21,475 bases of DNA. Source: a virus. Below, in pieces: positions 1 through 4,676 of the stretch. Each line of letters begins with the position of its first letter. The first letter of the stretch is position 1. Made by a program: the position numbers and the translations under genes. The stretch lies in IMG/VR virus record IMGVR_UViG_3300009130_000160, positions 1 through 21,475 of that record, one strand, 5' to 3'. The notes under the pieces are model-generated. The model was not told where the DNA came from, did not search any database, and worked only from the letters and a program-made list of their open reading frames with translations.

Positions 1-198
1 GCCTTTGACATGAATCTCAAAGAAGTTCAAATGTGGTAGAGGGAAGTCTTCGTCTTCGTTATGAATTTCTTCGGGATTTAAATCCCTAATAATCTTTTGA
101 GCTTCAGCGTTAGACATACCAGCAGGGATTTGGACAATGCGCAGGGAGGCTAGATTCTTTTTAGTCATTACTCGAATGTTTCTAGTTGCTTGGTTCAT
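1..198 (-). CDS. Unknown small phage protein, C-terminus outside window
   Basis: Reading leftward from an ATG at 198, the frame stays open for 66 codons to the window edge, so the 3' end is missing. The protein begins MNQATRNIRVMTKK and later has an acidic stretch with HNEDEDF near residues 48-54. I do not recognise a family. A GAGG ribosome site lies about 8 bases upstream of the start, and the gene follows the stop of the next gene (202) by only a few bases, so it is probably the distal part of the same leftward operon. No membrane segment or metal motif is visible in the part present. Confidence 0.7.
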   Translation of the reverse strand, partial: MNQATRNIRVMTKKNLASLRIVQIPAGMSNAEAQKIIRDLNPEEIHNEDEDFPLPHLNFFEIHVKG

Positions 199-201
199 GT
201 T

Positions 202-429
202 TTAGGGCCTCATACTCAGCAACCGATACAATTGCTTGTCAGTTGCTATGGTTAAGTTTCTGAAGAACGTCTGGTTATTGAGAGGAGACTCTTCTTCAAT
301 AACCACATGACAGTTGTCAGGCAATCGCACAGGCTCCGCCCATGTCCCGGCTTCGTTACGTGAGTAGTAAAGTATGGGTATGTTGTCGCGAGCACTGCGC
401 GGTCCTTCGATGTAGATAGTTTTAGTCAT
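202..429 (-). CDS. Unknown 75-aa phage protein
   Basis: This is a leftward gene of 75 codons beginning MTKTIYIEGPRS. The frame is open further upstream to an ATG at 483, which overlaps the stop of the preceding gene as ATGA. I prefer the internal ATG at 429 because a strong GGGAGG site sits about 6 bases upstream, and the extra 18 residues look like translated ribosome-site DNA. Translational coupling from 483, giving 93 aa, cannot be excluded. The protein is mixed alpha/beta in composition, with no cysteines before the chosen C-terminus except one near the middle (NCHVV). No family is recognised. Confidence 0.7.
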   Translation of the reverse strand: MTKTIYIEGPRSARDNIPILYYSRNEAGTWAEPVRLPDNCHVVIEEESPLNNQTFFRNLTIATDKQLYRLLSMRP

Positions 430-479
430 TGCGACCTCCCACCAATGCTTACGGGGCACTGCCCAGGCGAATGGTTTGA

Positions 480-659
480 TCATGGTTCTGCCTCTGTCAG
501 TAATGTACGGTGTGTTTCAAAACCGCACCGCGTACAACGTTCCCATGCGTGTGTCTCGTTTTGAACGTAGACATACGTGTTAGAGGTGATGCACTCCCAG
601 CAGTCTTCTTTGCGAACAACTCTTAGGGGGCCGTTATCGTGGTGGTAAAATGTAGGCAT
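480..659 (-). CDS. Small protein with two CxxC pairs (zinc-ribbon-like)
   Basis: This is a 59-codon leftward gene starting at an ATG at 657-659 with an AGGAG site just upstream, and ending in TGA at 480-482. It holds two cysteine pairs, CWEC near residues 20-23 and CTRC near residues 43-46. Two CxxC pairs about 20 residues apart are the classic layout of a single structural zinc ribbon. Such small phage proteins often bind nucleic acid or a host enzyme, but nothing here names a partner. Its stop overlaps the ATG at 483 of the next frame, which supports an operon. It is shorter than usual gene-calling cut-offs and could be missed. Confidence 0.72.
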   Translation of the reverse strand: MPTFYHHDNGPLRVVRKEDCWECITSNTYVYVQNETHAWERCTRCGFETHRTLLTEAEP

Positions 660-672
660 CAGGGTCTCCTGG

Positions 673-1110
673 CTATGAAACAGCTTCTGTAATTGTGATC
701 AGGCCAGTGGATTTTGAAACGCGACCCGCGAGCCGTATGCGTTCAAGCTCGTCAGGCATCTCACCGTCACCAATAAAGTCGTAGTGGGGAGACCCATCGA
801 TGGGGTCACAACCTGTAAATCGCCAACGTTGATTGTCAGTGATGATGATCATGAAGTCGGATTCAGACCCATCGTTGTAAGTCACATCATCGTGAACGAG
901 CTGAAGTTCTTCGTTTATTTCTGAAACGTTTAGAAGTCGGTCTTGGTTAGCAAATTCAATTTCGTAACAACATGCTTCAAATGGGTTAATAAAATGGAAT
1001 TCAGCATTTGCGAATGCTTTGCTTAACGTAATACTCGCGCCCCATCTATTTTCTCTGATGACGACGTAGTGGTTAGTTGCAGTCAAAGATGATTTTGTTT
1101 CTGTAGACAT
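673..1110 (-). CDS. Unknown 145-aa phage protein
   Basis: This is a leftward gene with a textbook AGGAGG site before the ATG at 1110. The 145-aa product is acidic and appears rich in beta strands, with alternating hydrophobic runs such as HYVVIREN and FMIIITD. It has a cysteine pair (CC) near residue 47 and a single cysteine near residue 101. There is no signal peptide or membrane segment. I do not recognise the family. It stands first in the transcription unit that lies beyond the terminator at 1196-1228, so it needs a promoter between about 1111 and 1195, where I see no convincing one. Confidence 0.75.
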   Translation of the reverse strand: MSTETKSSLTATNHYVVIRENRWGASITLSKAFANAEFHFINPFEACCYEIEFANQDRLLNVSEINEELQLVHDDVTYNDGSESDFMIIITDNQRWRFTGCDPIDGSPHYDFIGDGEMPDELERIRLAGRVSKSTGLITITEAVS

Positions 1111-1156
1111 CAGATCCTCCTAATGATCAAAATGATGATAGTGAAGCAGGCACGCT

Positions 1157-1171
1157 AGGCCCCCAGGGCCT
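1157..1171. other. Short GC-rich inverted repeat
   Basis: AGGCCC and GGGCCT are perfect 6-base arms around a 3-base centre, in the gap between the terminator at 1196-1228 and the gene starting at 1110. It could be a second, weaker hairpin behind the terminator or part of the leader of the next leftward transcript. No T-run follows it on either strand. Confidence 0.4.
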
Positions 1172-1195
1172 CCGCCATGAGCCATACAGCTCCAT

Positions 1196-1228
1196 AAAAA
1201 AACCCCACCCGACCGGAGTCGGATGGGG
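1196..1228 (-). terminator. Rho-independent terminator of the leftward 257-aa gene
   Basis: On the minus strand, a stem with arms at 1218-1228 and 1203-1213 (11 positions, one A-C mismatch) closes a 4-base loop and is followed directly by seven T residues (1202-1196). It lies 8 bases past the stop of the gene ending at 1237. It separates that gene from the distal part of the left arm. Confidence 0.92.
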
Positions 1229-1236
1229 AGTAGGGG

Positions 1237-2010
1237 TTAAGCAAACGCTCGATCAATGTCGTCATCCTCGAAGTCCGGTTCGGAGCTTCGCGGTGCAGCA
1301 ACATTCTCGATTCTCTTAGCTCCCGGTAGATAGGAGCTGTCGTAGAGACCAAGATCGATGACTCCTGAACCGCGATTTTCTTGAAATTCACGGTTAGAAA
1401 GCTCGATAGCTTCGCAAGCTTCAGAGAAATCATTGGTCTTGAACGGAACTGACCAGTTATTCTGATCGTCCTGAACCGAAGGCGCGTACATATAAAGATC
1501 ATCGTAGTTTTCTTTAAACTTCGACTGGAGATCTAAATGTATGTAGTTCAGATTCGTGTAGACTTCCTCGATCTGAAGACGCAGGGTTGCGAGAGATGAT
1601 GCATCGATGCCAACTTCGTCGGCTATATCTTGTGCCCAATCAACGCCAGTGCCGCCAAGCGTAATAGTCTCGTTAACAACTACTTTGTCGCGAGCGACTG
1701 AGAGGTTGTAAACAGCGCGGGTAGCAGAGTCCATTACGCGTTGCAGGTAGCCACAGAATGAAATGTCATAAACATGTGGTTTAGGTAAAGGGCGCAGGGC
1801 CTTTCTGGCAACGTCACAAGCTCGCTCGTGGTCGTTATGGTTCTCGATACCAGCCCACAAAATGGCGTGATAGATGTTCGGGATCTGATCGGTGTAGTTC
1901 ATCTTGTTGGCGATGAGTGCCGAACAATCCCTCTGGTTGCGAGAAGTTTTGTGCAGCTGCTTCTCTAGGATGATTGTTTCAAGAAGTTCAAAAGTATTAG
2001 TAGTGCTCAT
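1237..2010 (-). CDS. Unknown 257-aa phage protein with SSB-like acidic tail
   Basis: This is the largest gene of the leftward arm, starting with ATG at 2010 behind a GGAGG site. The product is mostly helical in composition, with no membrane segment. It ends in a very acidic tip, residues about 244-257, reading PDFEDDDIDRAFA. That resembles the acidic, phenylalanine-bearing tails of single-stranded DNA-binding proteins (E. coli SSB ends DFDDDIPF), which recruit replication proteins. The rest shows no OB-fold pattern that I can recognise, so the tail is only a hint. The gene has its own candidate promoter and palindrome upstream (2037-2064) and a strong terminator downstream, which suggests an independently controlled, perhaps abundant product. 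Confidence 0.82.
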   Translation of the reverse strand: MSTTNTFELLETIILEKQLHKTSRNQRDCSALIANKMNYTDQIPNIYHAILWAGIENHNDHERACDVARKALRPLPKPHVYDISFCGYLQRVMDSATRAVYNLSVARDKVVVNETITLGGTGVDWAQDIADEVGIDASSLATLRLQIEEVYTNLNYIHLDLQSKFKENYDDLYMYAPSVQDDQNNWSVPFKTNDFSEACEAIELSNREFQENRGSGVIDLGLYDSSYLPGAKRIENVAAPRSSEPDFEDDDIDRAFA

Positions 2011-2036
2011 AGTATCCTCCGTGAATACTGAAAGGG

Positions 2037-2064
2037 AATTTAATTAGCGAACCAAATGGTTCAA
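2037..2064 (-). promoter_or_regulatory. Candidate sigma70-type promoter for the 257-aa gene
   Basis: On the minus strand TTGAAC (2064-2059) is followed after 16 bases by TAAATT (2042-2037), each matching four of six consensus positions. Transcription would begin about 25 bases before the start at 2010. Its position, between an upstream hairpin and a gene with its own terminator, makes it credible, but the match is modest. Confidence 0.4.
2049..2062. promoter_or_regulatory. Operator-like palindrome overlapping the -35 box
   Basis: GAACCA and TGGTTC are perfect 6-base arms with a 2-base centre, overlapping the proposed -35 element and part of the spacer of the promoter at 2037-2064. A dimeric repressor or activator bound here would directly control that promoter. 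Only one copy was seen and no matching regulator gene is recognised. Confidence 0.4.
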
Positions 2065-2078
2065 TTTTGAAACCCGAC

Positions 2079-2102
2079 GCTAAAGCCCCCTGGGGCTTTA
2101 GC
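2079..2102. terminator. Perfect 10-bp hairpin between leftward units (terminator-like, no T-run)
   Basis: The arms GCTAAAGCCC and GGGCTTTAGC are perfectly complementary around a 4-base loop, four bases beyond the stop of the small gene at 2106-2279. As RNA it would be very stable in either direction. No T-run follows on either strand, so it may be a transcript 3' end processed or protected by the stem, or an inefficient terminator. It is followed leftward by the candidate promoter at 2037-2064. Confidence 0.55.
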
Positions 2103-2105
2103 TGG

Positions 2106-2279
2106 TTAGTGAACGTACTCCCTCGATAGAAAATCAAACTCTTCGGGAATAATACCGTTGGTATTATCGCTATGTAAAGAAATTAATTTACTATTATCGG
2201 AAGACGAATCAAATTGGTCAGAATTGTCGTCATCAGAGACGAGAGACCAGCGTTCAACGTGGAAATTCAGGATGTTCAA
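2106..2279 (-). CDS. Small acidic protein with TTG start
   Basis: A 57-codon frame runs leftward from a TTG at 2279-2277 to a TAA at 2108-2106. The start is chosen because an AAGGAG site (2292-2287) lies 7 bases upstream and overlaps the end of the preceding gene, as in the rest of this operon. The product begins (M)NILNFHVERW and is rich in Asp, Ser and Asn in the middle (SDDDNSDQFDSSSDNS). It has no membrane segment or cysteine. No family is recognised. Because it has a rare start and is short, automatic gene callers may miss it. Confidence 0.62.
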   Translation of the reverse strand: MNILNFHVERWSLVSDDDNSDQFDSSSDNSKLISLHSDNTNGIIPEEFDFLSREYVH

Positions 2280-2290
2280 GGTAGTGCTCC

Positions 2291-2527
2291 TTATCGGTTA
2301 CGGTAGTCGTGATAGTCAATCGCGGCGGATAGACCAGTGTGATCCTCCAGTTCGTCGACGTCAGACTCGATATCCATGAGCAGTAGAGTCATTATACCCA
2401 GCATAACGTCACTGGGGTTCTCTTTTGCATAGGCAATCGACTTATCGACGAATGGTTTTGCTTTGGCGCTATATTCGTGTCGCTTATTGAGAATTCGCGC
2501 TGCGGCTGCTTTGGCGTCATTCAGCAT
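2291..2527 (-). CDS. Unknown 78-aa helical protein
   Basis: This leftward gene starts at the ATG at 2527, with GGAGG about 6 bases upstream. The frame is open to 2584, but the upstream part lies inside the neighbouring gene and has no ribosome site. The first 36 residues are rich in Ala and Lys and probably helical. Residues 41-53 (VMLGIMTLLLMDI) are hydrophobic but short for a membrane span, and the C-terminus is acidic. The start overlaps the end of the gene at 2517-2735 by 11 bases, a sign of translational coupling. The overall pattern, an amphipathic lysine-rich helix plus a hydrophobic segment, recalls small DUF883/ElaB-type proteins only loosely. The function is unknown. Confidence 0.7.
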   Translation of the reverse strand: MLNDAKAAAARILNKRHEYSAKAKPFVDKSIAYAKENPSDVMLGIMTLLLMDIESDVDELEDHTGLSAAIDYHDYRNR

Positions 2528-2735
2528 TAATTTCCTCCAATGATGATAGTGAAATGGTATCGTTAGCGTCACAGTAGTACGCATTCGGGATGGTTTGCTT
2601 CGTGCAGTAGAGTCCCGGTGGAATGTCCTCTGACATTACCTGGGCCTCGTTAAACAACTCGAAGCCAAAAGCAGCGAAGAAGGCAGCAACAGCAAAGAAG
2701 GCCATTGCTGCTAGGTTTGTGTTATCAGATGCCAT
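2517..2735 (-). CDS. Small single-span membrane protein with Cys pair
   Basis: This leftward gene encodes 72 aa from the ATG at 2735. A TTG two codons upstream is too close to the GGAGG site (2749-2745), whereas the ATG has a 9-base spacing. Residues 8-28 form one strongly hydrophobic, Ala/Phe-rich membrane segment (AAMAFFAVAAFFAAFGF). The tail has two cysteines, C44 and C55, that could pair if it faces the periplasm. Function is unknown. Small phage membrane proteins can be holin-like, exclusion or host-takeover factors, and nothing here chooses between them. It overlaps its neighbours on both sides. Confidence 0.72.
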   Translation of the reverse strand: MASDNTNLAAMAFFAVAAFFAAFGFELFNEAQVMSEDIPPGLYCTKQTIPNAYYCDANDTISLSSLEEINAE

Positions 2736-2859
2736 CGTCAAAAGCCTCCGATAGTTTGGTAACCTTGGAAGGGTTGGTTCTGATCTCCTCTATAATGACG
2801 GCCACGCCAACGAAGTATCCGATTAAAAGTCCAACGATTAGGGAAAGTACTGCGGTCAT
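2725..2859 (-). CDS. 44-aa single-span membrane protein
   Basis: A 44-codon leftward gene starts with ATG at 2859, behind an AGGAGGT site about 6 bases away, and ends in TGA at 2727-2725. Residues 4-23 are a continuous hydrophobic segment (VLSLIVGLLIGYFVGVAVII), followed by a charged cytoplasmic-type tail with EEIRTNPSK. It overlaps the start of the next gene (2735) by 11 bases and is itself overlapped by the end of the preceding one. The excellent ribosome site and tight packing argue that it is real in spite of its size. The function is unknown. Confidence 0.68.
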   Translation of the reverse strand: MTAVLSLIVGLLIGYFVGVAVIIEEIRTNPSKVTKLSEAFDDGI

Positions 2860-2954
2860 AGTAGACCTCCTATTGTGATTAGGATTGAAAGTGCGCCAAT
2901 GGCGATGATGTTCATAACGAGCATTACTGCGTTAAGCATTAACAACTTGAGCAT
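2856..2954 (-). CDS. 32-aa hydrophobic peptide
   Basis: A 32-codon leftward frame begins at the ATG at 2954, behind a perfect AAGGAGGT site, and stops with TGA at 2858-2856, overlapping the ATG of the next gene by 4 bases. Apart from Lys3 and a few polar residues it is hydrophobic throughout (LLMLNAVMLVMNIIAIGALS and on), so it would be a membrane peptide. It starts inside the last codons of the SLOG gene. The ribosome site is among the best in the window, which is the main reason for calling it. No family is recognised. Confidence 0.6.
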   Translation of the reverse strand: MLKLLMLNAVMLVMNIIAIGALSILITIGGLL

Positions 2955-3441
2955 GTGACCTCCTTATTCTTTCGTCGCCGCAATAGGTGCAAATCTGGTG
3001 ACCATTGTCATGTAATTCCTGATAGTCGTGAAAAACGTCATTGAGGAGACGTACACCAGCGCGACAGAACTGCTTGCTCTCACCGTTACCGTATCGCAAG
3101 CGAAGGCGTTTTGCCTCTTTGATCATGTGGGCAGTGCCACGCGAATTGTTGAGCTGGAACGAGATCAGGTAGTCTGCGTACTCAGCCATTTGCGTGTTAC
3201 GTTTGTATCCAGCAGATCTGCCGTACTTATTCCAGTGGGCAGGGAAACAACTCAGTTTAAAACCTGATGATAGTGCGTACAGTTCACCTTGTGCGTCTGC
3301 ACCACGGGCCATACCAGATACGATTTCGATGTCGCCTTTTTCGCGTATATCATCGAGGAAATAGTCACAGACTGCCTTAAGGTAGTGGTAATTATCGAAG
3401 TTCCTGCTGCCAGCGATAATGACTTTGAAAGAATTGTTCAT
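2932..3441 (-). CDS. DUF2493 / YspA-type SLOG-domain protein with extra C-terminal tail
   Basis: Residues 6-112 fit the DUF2493 (YspA) branch of the SLOG superfamily. There is a first strand with GSR (11-13), the glycine-rich SGMARGAD at 42-49, AGYKRNTQMAEYAD at 77-90, and a helix after SRGT (100-103). SLOG domains bind nucleotide-derived ligands, and some act as sensors or effectors in bacterial defence. Phage copies are common but functionally undefined. Residues 113-169 are extra to the usual core and hold C126, C151 and C154 (CTYC) and a basic stretch, perhaps a small metal site. A GGAGA ribosome site lies before the ATG, and ATGA couples it to the 29-aa frame upstream. Family assignment is confident; role is not. 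Confidence 0.88.
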   Translation of the reverse strand: MNNSFKVIIAGSRNFDNYHYLKAVCDYFLDDIREKGDIEIVSGMARGADAQGELYALSSGFKLSCFPAHWNKYGRSAGYKRNTQMAEYADYLISFQLNNSRGTAHMIKEAKRLRLRYGNGESKQFCRAGVRLLNDVFHDYQELHDNGHQICTYCGDERIRRSHAQVVNA

Positions 3442-3527
3442 TTTGTATCTCCTTGGTCATCGATGAGGTTTATGGTTCGCGACACGCGGTTCGGGGTAAA
3501 AATGGTGTTTATAAAACTAAATAGCAT
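3438..3527 (-). CDS. Possible 29-aa leader peptide ahead of the SLOG gene
   Basis: A 29-codon leftward frame starts with ATG at 3527, has AAGGAG about 8 bases upstream, and ends in TGA overlapping the SLOG start (ATGA). It begins with a short hydrophobic stretch (MLFSFINTIF) and is otherwise polar. It is the first frame after the repeat array at 3593-3911. It could be a true small protein or a translated leader that couples ribosomes onto the SLOG gene. Evidence is limited to the ribosome site and the overlap. Confidence 0.45.
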   Translation of the reverse strand: MLFSFINTIFTPNRVSRTINLIDDQGDTK

Positions 3528-3592
3528 AAGAAAGCTCCTTTATATGCTGAAAAGATAGGAGTGAAATAGAACAAAAAGCTCAAAAAAAGCCG

Positions 3593-3911
3593 TGTGTGCC
3601 AGCAAAAGGGGGTGTGTGCCACGATGTGTGCCACAATGTGTGCCAGCTAAAATCTCTATTTATTTATTTAAATCAAAGACTTATAAATGTGTGCCATGTG
3701 TGCCAGCTAATTTGAGTTAAAGTTCGTTTAAAACGATGATTAGCGTTTTTCAAAACATCCCTTATGCTTAACTCAGAAAAAAGCTGACACACATGACACA
3801 CAAACGGGTTTTTTGCGCGTAAGTTGATGATAGTTAAAGGAAAAAGTGTGTGTCAGGAAGGCCAAAAACTGCTGGTGTGTGTGCCACCTAAGCTGACACA
3901 CATGACACACA
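3593..3911. repeat. Iteron-like array: twelve copies of TGTGTGYCA in both orientations
   Basis: Rightward TGTGTGCCA occurs at 3593, 3613, 3625, 3637, 3688, 3697 and 3878 (first bases), and rightward TGTGTGTCA at 3847. Leftward TGTGTGTCA (read as TGACACACA) occurs at 3785-3793, 3794-3802, 3894-3902 and 3903-3911. Copies at 3613, 3625 and 3637 have a 12-base period, and the pairs at 3688/3697, 3785/3794 and 3894/3903 abut with a 9-base period. Each abutting pair is followed, in its own direction, by GCT. All four leftward copies carry T at the variable position, and seven of eight rightward copies carry C. No gene lies in 3528-3936. Possible roles are replication-initiator iterons, an operator or partition cluster, or an RNA structure in the leftward transcript. 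Confidence 0.85.
3649..3688. other. AT-rich block inside the repeat array (possible unwinding element)
   Basis: About 35 of these 40 bases are A or T, including the run TATTTATTTA, and the block sits between the 12-base-period triplet and the first abutting 9-mer pair. Iteron origins typically have such an easily melted stretch beside their repeats. No clear DnaA box was seen next to it, so the origin reading is an inference. Confidence 0.45.
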
Positions 3912-3936
3912 CGATGAATTTCATGCGTTTCTCCCG

Positions 3937-4110
3937 TTACCGTTTGCAGGCGTGATGGTCATGAGCCTTGAACCGCGCCTCGCGTTCATCGAACCCCATG
4001 CGGAGGTACTGATGGTAGAGACGCTTTAGCTCCTGAAGATCTTTCGCGGATCGCGCACTTGGATCGCGATTAATCGGTGCGCGTGTCGTGCTTCGCGTTT
4101 GGTATCGCAT
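3937..4110 (-). CDS. Small basic helical protein
   Basis: A 57-aa leftward gene starts at the ATG at 4110, with AAAGGAG about 8 bases upstream. The open frame continues further, but the extra part is only the shadow of the neighbouring gene. The start overlaps the preceding stop as TAATG, so the two genes are translationally coupled. The product is rich in Arg, Lys and His. It has a likely helix around residues 21-37 (SAKDLQELKRLYHQYLR) and an H/C-rich end (AHDHHACKR). It could bind nucleic acid, but no family is recognised. It is the last gene before the repeat array. Confidence 0.7.
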   Translation of the reverse strand: MRYQTRSTTRAPINRDPSARSAKDLQELKRLYHQYLRMGFDEREARFKAHDHHACKR

Positions 4111-4415
4111 TACGCTGCTCCTTTGGGGGTGTCTGATCCAACTAGGCACTGCTCGGTATAGGCGGTGCTGTTCTGTACCTTGGCGCAATTGGGGCAGGTG
4201 CGCGTTTCGCGATACCCACCGTCGCGTACTTTCTTCCAAGCGTGCAGGTTGATGACGCCCTTCTTACGAACGCGATCCACGAATCCCGATACTTTCTTCA
4301 TGGGCACTGCTTGCTTGAAACGGTACACGTTGCCTGATGCAGACTTGACGTAGACGACTGTTGCGTCCTCTTTGCTCGCGGCAACCTGGGCAACTCTTGC
4401 TGTTGTTATGGACAT
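4110..4415 (-). CDS. Unknown 101-aa protein with CxxC motif, first leftward gene
   Basis: This leftward gene starts at the ATG at 4415, with AAGGAG about 8 bases upstream. A longer frame to 4493 lacks a ribosome site and runs through a 6-bp inverted repeat. The first 70 residues read as a small alpha/beta domain with several basic residues (VYRFKQAVPMKK, VDRVRKKG). It then has CPNC and a third Cys 13 residues later, a partial zinc-ribbon pattern lacking an obvious fourth ligand. It is promoter-proximal in the left arm, a place where phages keep early-expressed genes. The function is unknown. Confidence 0.75.
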   Translation of the reverse strand: MSITTARVAQVAASKEDATVVYVKSASGNVYRFKQAVPMKKVSGFVDRVRKKGVINLHAWKKVRDGGYRETRTCPNCAKVQNSTAYTEQCLVGSDTPKGAA

Positions 4416-4519
4416 GGTGCTTCTCCTTGTTATGTGACTGAGAACTTCAATCACTTCACAAACGAAGCCCGACGCAGCGTGAGCTTGTCTCACGGTGCAG
4501 ATCTACCTCGGTTTTTGCG

Positions 4520-4556
4520 ACAAGGTTCCATGACCGGAAACCAAAACAAGGTTCCA
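4520..4556. repeat. Direct repeat ACAAGGTTCCA, two copies 26 bp apart
   Basis: Exact 11-base copies at 4520-4530 and 4546-4556 lie in the divergent control region, about 2.5 helical turns apart. An imperfect inverted half (GGAAACC) lies between them. Position and spacing fit a pair of sites for a regulator controlling one or both arms. No binding protein is identified. Confidence 0.5.
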
Positions 4557-4658
4557 GATACGCGAATCGGGGGACGTGGTACGCGCAGGGGCAAGGGGGG
4601 AGATAGTGCGTGAGTGATATAGAAGTAAATTTGAAAAAATTTTTTTAAAAAATATCTG

Positions 4659-4667
4659 TGATATTAT
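4659..4667 (+). promoter_or_regulatory. Extended -10 promoter for the rightward late block
   Basis: TG at 4659-4660, one base, then TATTAT at 4662-4667 matches an extended -10 element (TGnTATAAT with one mismatch). No good -35 is present, which extended -10 promoters tolerate, and A/T tracts upstream at 4634-4652 could act as an UP-like element. Transcription would begin at about 4674-4677, essentially at the ATG of the first gene. Confidence 0.55.
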
Positions 4668-4676
4668 TTCCGCCCC

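Larger units (their letters stand above)
4416..4676. promoter_or_regulatory. Divergent intergenic region between left and right arms
   Basis: This 261-base stretch separates leftward and rightward genes and must hold promoters for both. It contains a 6-bp inverted repeat CGTGAG/CTCACG around 5 bases at 4478-4494, an 11-base direct repeat at 4520-4530 and 4546-4556, a G-rich stretch near 4565-4605, and strong A- and T-tracts at 4629-4652. A leftward promoter could not be placed with confidence. No open frame of note lies here. Confidence 0.65.

Noticed and set aside
1155-1502. 115-aa minus-strand frame overlapping the 257-aa gene
   Set aside because: It crosses the strong terminator at 1196-1228, has no ribosome site, and is a second frame of the 257-aa gene.
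1131-2553. Exact 15-base repeat AATGATGATAGTGAA at 1131-1145 and 2539-2553
   Set aside because: One copy is inside coding sequence, the motif is low in complexity, and a match of this length in 21 kb is not far from chance. The 10-base core recurs elsewhere in coding DNA.
3028-3558. Plus-strand frames of 79 and 89 aa opposite the SLOG gene
   Set aside because: They run against the operon and lack ribosome sites. The opposite strand holds a recognised family.
3593-3911. CRISPR array
   Set aside because: The repeats are only 9 bases, occur in both orientations with irregular spacing, have no uniform spacers, and no cas gene is near.
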